A stretch of 9,696 nucleotides of DNA from Actinomycetota bacterium (lineage in GTDB: Bacteria > Margulisbacteria > Marinamargulisbacteria > SXXA01). The notes under the pieces are model-generated. The model was not told the origin of the DNA. It ran no database searches and saw nothing but the letters and a program-made list of their open reading frames with translations. The DNA is taken from the NCBI GenBank assembly GCA_005791325.1, contig SXXA01000007.1, positions 1 to 9,696 of the forward strand, in the 5' to 3' direction. A program made the position numbers and the translations under genes. Positions 6,268 to 9,696 of this stretch are shown here, one piece after another (position 1 is the first letter of the stretch; each line of letters starts with the position of its first letter).

Positions 6268-6890
6268 ATACCTCAGTTCGTCCGGTTTTATCAGATATTA
6301 AACCGTTGGGTGATGTAAAGTCGAACGTAGTGTCTTCTGATGCGGGTCGTTTCGATCGCTTATACGATCAATTGGTTCAAGATCCACCCGCTGCTGATAC
6401 ACCGGCGATGGTTGAAGAAGTGGGCGCAGGGTTGGTTAATCAAATGTTAGGCCAATTGTTTCCATCTGTTGCCCCATCAACCACTCAGGCAGACCCTGAT
6501 TTGGTGCCCCCACCTTTTTTGAAGATTCCTCAAGAGGGTGGGTGGGAACAAGCGCAGGTGAACCCAGATGCACGGCGGGGTCCAGTTAATCCTGTTCAAT
6601 CCGTCTTAGATGCCCCTGTTCCAGAAGCTGTTGCAACGGGGCGTCCGGTGGGAAGCCAACAGTCTCCTCCGTTTCAAATTTTTTTAGACAAGGCATTGGA
6701 TTTCTTTTTGCGAGTATCTGATTTAGAGAGAAAGTCAGATTTTTTGATGGGTGAATATGTTCAAGGTAAGGTATCATTGGATGAATTAATGGTGGATAAA
6801 GCAAAGGTTGGGATTGCCTTATCTTTTACTTTGACCTTATTTAACCAAGTATCGCAAGCTTTAAAAGATATTCAAAATTTACAGGTATAG
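6264..6890 (+). CDS. fliE: Flagellar hook-basal body protein FliE with long N-terminal extension
   Basis: MS ring-rod junction protein. The C-terminal part, about residues 135-208, fits the FliE family: FQIFLDKALDFFLRVSDLER, then GKVSLDELMVDKAKVGIALS and LFNQVSQALKDIQNLQV. The family is normally about 100 residues in total; this one has 208. The first ~135 residues are rich in Pro, Ala and Asp, have no signal peptide, and include a short helical-looking stretch (VEEVGAGLVNQMLGQLF, about 50-66). I do not recognise that extension. The placement flgB-flgC-fliE-fliF is the classical order and supports the call. The ATG overlaps the flgC stop (ATGA). Confidence 0.82.
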   Translation: MNTSVRPVLSDIKPLGDVKSNVVSSDAGRFDRLYDQLVQDPPAADTPAMVEEVGAGLVNQMLGQLFPSVAPSTTQADPDLVPPPFLKIPQEGGWEQAQVNPDARRGPVNPVQSVLDAPVPEAVATGRPVGSQQSPPFQIFLDKALDFFLRVSDLERKSDFLMGEYVQGKVSLDELMVDKAKVGIALSFTLTLFNQVSQALKDIQNLQV

Positions 6891-6902
6891 TGGGAGGGAT
6901 TG

Positions 6903-8411
6903 GTGGTTGAAGTAGATGAGTTTGATCAGGAGGTCGCTCAGGGTTCGTCTAGGCGATCATTAGGTAGTCGGTTAACACGATCTCCGCTGGTTCTGGGTGG
7001 GGGGTTGATTGTCTTAGTTGTGGTGGGGTATTTGTTTTTTAAGCCAGCCCCACCTGCCAACCTATCACCTGATCCTGACGTTATTGCCAACCAAAAAAAG
7101 GAGGCCGCTCGAGAAAAAGCAAAGCGAGCCAAATATGCGGTTTTGTTTAATCAGTTGCCACAAACCAATGTTCCAGAGGTTTTGCGGGAATTGAGTCGCC
7201 AAGGAATTAGCTTTAAACAAACCCAAACCGGAAAAAATGCCCAAATTGAAGTTGAAGAAGATCGCTTAGAAGAGGCCAAAATGTTGTTGGCTTCCAAAGG
7301 GATACCCTCTGGTACCCCCGAGGGATACGCCTTATTAGACTCCGGCGAAACAATGGGGGTAACTGATTTTGATAAACGGGTGCGGTATGTGAGGGCCCTT
7401 GAGGGGGAAATTGAAAAATCCATTAAACAAATTGACCAAATTGATAATTGCAAAGCAAAAGTGGTATTGCCTGAGCAACGCTTGTTTGCTGTGACCCAAC
7501 CACCAGTCACGGCGGCCATTTTATTAACGGCAAAAGATGGAAAAGAAATCACTGATTCGATGGTATTTTCAATTATCCAATATGTAGCAAGCGCGGTTGA
7601 AAATCTTCAGCCAGAAAATGTAACAGTGGTTGATTCAAAAGGACGTAATTTATCAGAAGGTATTTTTGATCGTGTATCGGATGGGAATATGAAACCGGTG
7701 ACCGCATTGGTGCCTAGTGCCAACCCTAAACCAGTTCAAGAAGTCCCTAATCCTGAAAATATACGACCAATTGCTCCCAATCCAGAGGAGCTAACACGTT
7801 GGTATGACATGAAACAAAAAATGGAAGAAGAGTTAATCAATCGAGCGACCAAACAATTGGTTGGCATTTTGCCATTGGGTAGTTTTAAGGTTGCTATTTC
7901 GGTTGATTTAGGTCCCATTCAAGGGGGGGTGGTTATTCGACGCATTACAACATCTATTGTGGTGGATAATAATCGAGATGATATTGATTTAAATTCAGAT
8001 TCCAAAAATCAAATTTTTAATACTGTGGCTGGGTCAATTGGGTATGTCAGACAACGGGACATTATTGTATTGAATCGGGCTGATTTTAGCATTATGACCC
8101 CTACCGAGCGGCGTATGTTAGAAGCCCAACTGGCCGCCAAGAAAAACGTTAAGTATTGGCTGATTGGTGGTGGGGGGGTGATATTAGCGGGATTAACCAC
8201 CATGGGGCTCGTTCGAATGATTCGTCGACGCCGTCGATTTGGATCGGATGATGATTTGGGATTAACAGGGCGGGATGGTGACATGTTTGGGGATTTGCAA
8301 TCTGAAATTGATTCAGAGCGACAATATGAGCCTATTCGTGAGTTGTCATACACCGACCCTGATTTATTAGCGGGGGTGGTGGAGCAGTGGCTTCGTGAAG
8401 ATGGGTCTTAA
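6903..8411 (+). CDS. fliF: Flagellar MS-ring protein FliF
   Basis: Inner-membrane MS-ring protein that houses the export gate and carries the rotor. It has about 502 residues. The GTG at 6903 was chosen because GGAGG at 6893-6897 is better spaced to it than to the in-frame TTG at 6900. Residues ~29-47 are the first membrane segment (LVLGGGLIVLVVVGYLFF). The YscJ/FliF ring-building region runs from about 78 to 250, with LFNQLPQTNVPEVLRELSRQ, ASKGIPSGTPEGYALLDSGE and KVVLPEQRLFA. The FliF C-domain follows at about 290-400. The second membrane segment is about 418-438, and Arg-rich IRRRRRF marks its cytoplasmic side. The acidic tail ends in PDLLAGVVEQWLRED, the FliG-binding motif typical of FliF. 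This implies that a FliG partner is used. Confidence 0.95.
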   Translation: MVEVDEFDQEVAQGSSRRSLGSRLTRSPLVLGGGLIVLVVVGYLFFKPAPPANLSPDPDVIANQKKEAAREKAKRAKYAVLFNQLPQTNVPEVLRELSRQGISFKQTQTGKNAQIEVEEDRLEEAKMLLASKGIPSGTPEGYALLDSGETMGVTDFDKRVRYVRALEGEIEKSIKQIDQIDNCKAKVVLPEQRLFAVTQPPVTAAILLTAKDGKEITDSMVFSIIQYVASAVENLQPENVTVVDSKGRNLSEGIFDRVSDGNMKPVTALVPSANPKPVQEVPNPENIRPIAPNPEELTRWYDMKQKMEEELINRATKQLVGILPLGSFKVAISVDLGPIQGGVVIRRITTSIVVDNNRDDIDLNSDSKNQIFNTVAGSIGYVRQRDIIVLNRADFSIMTPTERRMLEAQLAAKKNVKYWLIGGGGVILAGLTTMGLVRMIRRRRRFGSDDDLGLTGRDGDMFGDLQSEIDSERQYEPIRELSYTDPDLLAGVVEQWLREDGS

Positions 8412-8412
8412 A

Positions 8413-8419
8413 AAGGAGG
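8413..8419 (+). promoter_or_regulatory. Strong Shine-Dalgarno for fliG
   Basis: AAGGAGG, a near-perfect ribosome-binding site, lies 6 nt before the GTG at 8426. It decides the start of fliG and shows that fliG translation is not merely coupled to fliF. Confidence 0.75.
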
Positions 8420-8425
8420 ATTATT

Positions 8426-9094
8426 GTGTTAACTGGGTTGCAAAAGGCTAAATTATTATTGTCAATTTTAGGAGATCGAGCAACAGCTGTCTTAAGTTTG
8501 CTGAGTCCTGGAAGTGCTCAAAAATTAACATCTACCATTGGGGATAAACCGAAAGTGTCTGCATCAGAAGCCAATGCGTTTCTGTCGGAAGTAATGGACC
8601 GTGTTTCGACTTTAAAACAATCCAATGGATCTCATTTAGATCGGTATGGGGATACTGAAACTCCGTTTGAAGAATCGTTATCTGAACTCAGCATAGGGTC
8701 CGATCAAGATCGAGATATGTTTGATTTTTCAAGTGATTCACCCGAAATAGATAGCGGAACGTTTGATGGATTTGAAGAAGAATCCCAAATTCAAGTCGCC
8801 CCTTCTTCAATTGGTCCAGTCATGAGAACCCCTAGCGAGATAGCGGATCTGCTAACCCATCAAAAACCCCAAATTGTGGCATTTATTTTGTCAAAGATGG
8901 ATGATGTACTTCGAGAACAAGTATTGGATTTTTTTCCATTGGAAGCCAAAGAGCATATTGAATCGATTCGGGTTGATAGCGTGCCCTTATCCGACAAAGT
9001 ATTTAAGCGAATTTATGACTTAATTATGTTTGTTCCAGCCAATGCTATGGCTACGGAGGATAGAGAATCAAGCCGAGATGAGTTCTCATTTTAA
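8426..9094 (+). CDS. fliG: Short FliG-like rotor protein lacking the C-terminal torque domain
   Basis: Rotor/switch protein expected to bind the FliF tail. It has 222 residues against the usual ~330. Residues ~3-60 match the FliG N-domain (LTGLQKAKLLLSILGDRATA, the family's L.G..KAAILL..LG). An acidic, Ser/Asp-rich linker spans about 66-128. Residues ~135-200 match the FliG middle domain, with TPSEIADLLTHQKPQIVAFI, where QKPQ replaces the conserved EHPQ, followed by LSKM and a second helix pair. The C-terminal domain (about 100 residues, with the charged residues that contact MotA) is absent. The ORF stops cleanly and the next 74 bp hold no continuation in any frame I read. The position directly after fliF, with a strong Shine-Dalgarno, supports the identity. 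Confidence 0.75.
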   Translation: MLTGLQKAKLLLSILGDRATAVLSLLSPGSAQKLTSTIGDKPKVSASEANAFLSEVMDRVSTLKQSNGSHLDRYGDTETPFEESLSELSIGSDQDRDMFDFSSDSPEIDSGTFDGFEEESQIQVAPSSIGPVMRTPSEIADLLTHQKPQIVAFILSKMDDVLREQVLDFFPLEAKEHIESIRVDSVPLSDKVFKRIYDLIMFVPANAMATEDRESSRDEFSF

Positions 9095-9168
9095 ATGGCG
9101 ATTTGTGGCGGTCAACACGTATAACGGGGAAGTCAGATGACGACATGCTTCAGTGACATCGTGGTGAC
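9095..9168. other. Intergenic spacer closing the flagellar block
   Basis: Seventy-four bases between fliG and the thioesterase. I see no stem followed by a T-run, so there is no clear rho-independent terminator. A short open frame of 22 codons begins at the ATG at 9137, preceded by GGGGA at 9126-9130, and ends at 9205 inside the next gene. It may be a leader or chance. Confidence 0.4.
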
Positions 9169-9591
9169 ATGGGATGCCTATATGTTATTTGGGGCTCCAA
9201 TTTGATTACGTTGCCGGTCCGTATTACCGATATTAATTATGGTAATCACTTGGGGCATATTCAATTAATTGGGTTGATGCATGAAGCACGACTGCAGGTA
9301 TTTCACACGTGGGGATTATCAGAAACACACTGCTTCGGGCGGGCATTAGTGGTCAGAGAGCTTTCTATTCGCTATAGTAAAGAATCTTTTTATGGAGACA
9401 GTTTGGATTTTGACATTCAACTTGGGGTTGTTAAAAAATGTTCATTCTCATTGCTTTATATGATTAAACGAGGTTGCGATACCATAGCAACGGCAAGCAT
9501 TGAGTTGGTATGTTTAGACCCCAATACACGTCGGATTCAATCACTCCCATCTCAGCTTCTTCAATCTTGGAATCAGAAAGGACTCCGATGA
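9169..9591 (+). CDS. Hotdog-fold acyl-CoA thioesterase (4HBT superfamily)
   Basis: Probable thioester hydrolase of the 4-hydroxybenzoyl-CoA thioesterase-like superfamily; the substrate is not predictable. The signature is LPVRITDINYGNHLGHIQLI, containing the D..YGNH pattern in which the aspartate and histidine lie at the family's active-site region. HEARLQVFHTWGLSE, VVRELSIRYSKESFYGDSLD and the later beta strands complete the fold. From the ATG at 9169 the product has 140 residues, but the start is uncertain. Relatives usually begin just before LPVR, and a TTG at 9202 (giving MITLPVR) has GGGG at 9191-9194 and overlaps the stop of a 22-codon frame. There is no link to flagella in the sequence. 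Its stop overlaps the ileS ATG (ATGA), so the two genes are probably co-transcribed. Confidence 0.82.
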   Translation: MGCLYVIWGSNLITLPVRITDINYGNHLGHIQLIGLMHEARLQVFHTWGLSETHCFGRALVVRELSIRYSKESFYGDSLDFDIQLGVVKKCSFSLLYMIKRGCDTIATASIELVCLDPNTRRIQSLPSQLLQSWNQKGLR

Positions 9592-9696
9592 CCCCCATCT
9601 CAGTAGATTTAAAACAGACCGTTAATTTGCCGATCACAGAATTCCCCATTCGAGCCGGTTTGGTCACCGCTGAACCAGAATGGTTGAGCTGGGTTG
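9588..9696 (+). CDS. ileS: Isoleucyl-tRNA synthetase, 5' end only (3'-partial)
   Basis: The first ~36 codons of a gene running off the right edge. The product begins MTPISVDLKQTVNLPITEFP, then IRAGLVTAEPEWLSW. This matches the N-terminus of IleRS, whose hallmark is DT.NLPKT.FPMRANL..REP. The enzyme charges tRNA-Ile with isoleucine in the cytoplasm. The ATG overlaps the thioesterase stop (ATGA), and GAAAGGA lies 5-6 nt upstream. The catalytic HIGH and KMSKS motifs would lie outside the window, so the call rests on this N-terminal signature alone. Confidence 0.82.
   Translation, partial: MTPISVDLKQTVNLPITEFPIRAGLVTAEPEWLSWV

Noticed and set aside
9030..9168. Possible frameshift at the end of fliG hiding a C-terminal domain
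   Set aside because: I read the other frames downstream and found only short, stop-interrupted stretches; the next real gene starts within ~75-110 bp, leaving no room for a ~100-residue domain.
1..9696. tRNA or rRNA genes, CRISPR arrays, insertion sequences or prophage signals
   Set aside because: None seen. Coding is almost continuous and accounted for by flagellar genes, a thioesterase and ileS, with no direct-repeat arrays or transposase motifs.

Overview
The window is almost entirely a co-oriented (+ strand) flagellar basal-body gene cluster from a diderm bacterium. The presence of flgA, flgH and flgI (P- and L-ring genes) points to a Gram-negative envelope. Base composition is moderate, with many G-runs on the coding strand and some GTG/TTG starts. 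I cannot place the organism. The divergence of the proteins and their unusual architectures fit an uncultured or deep-branching lineage, but that is inference.

Layout, left to right: flgF (5' end cut by the window edge), an 84-bp gap, then a tightly overlapping block flgG-flgA-flgH-flgI-flgJ-like-sigma factor (fliA type)-flgB. A 155-bp gap follows, then flgC-fliE-fliF-fliG. A 74-bp gap separates this from a hotdog-fold acyl-CoA thioesterase and the first ~36 codons of ileS (isoleucyl-tRNA synthetase), which runs off the right edge. Most junctions overlap (ATGA or TAATG, or overlaps of 17-35 bp), which implies operon transcription and translational coupling. No fliH/fliI/fliJ follow fliG, so one edge of the flagellar locus lies at about position 9094.

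How the parts work together: FliF forms the MS ring in the inner membrane. FliG should sit on it as the start of the C-ring. FliE, FlgB, FlgC, FlgF and FlgG build the rod. FlgA chaperones the FlgI P ring, FlgH forms the L ring, and the FlgJ-like protein is a rod-cap/rod-binding candidate. The sigma factor would switch on late flagellar genes elsewhere.

The main oddity is that proteins normally exported through the flagellar type III apparatus (FlgB, FlgC, FlgF and the FlgJ-like protein) each begin with what looks like a Sec signal peptide. FlgG and FliE do not. In addition, FliG lacks its C-terminal torque domain, FliE carries a ~135-residue N-terminal extension, and FlgH has no cysteine for lipidation while FlgA has a lipobox-like cysteine. 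Together these suggest a divergent basal body whose proximal rod may be delivered to the periplasm by Sec rather than by type III secretion.
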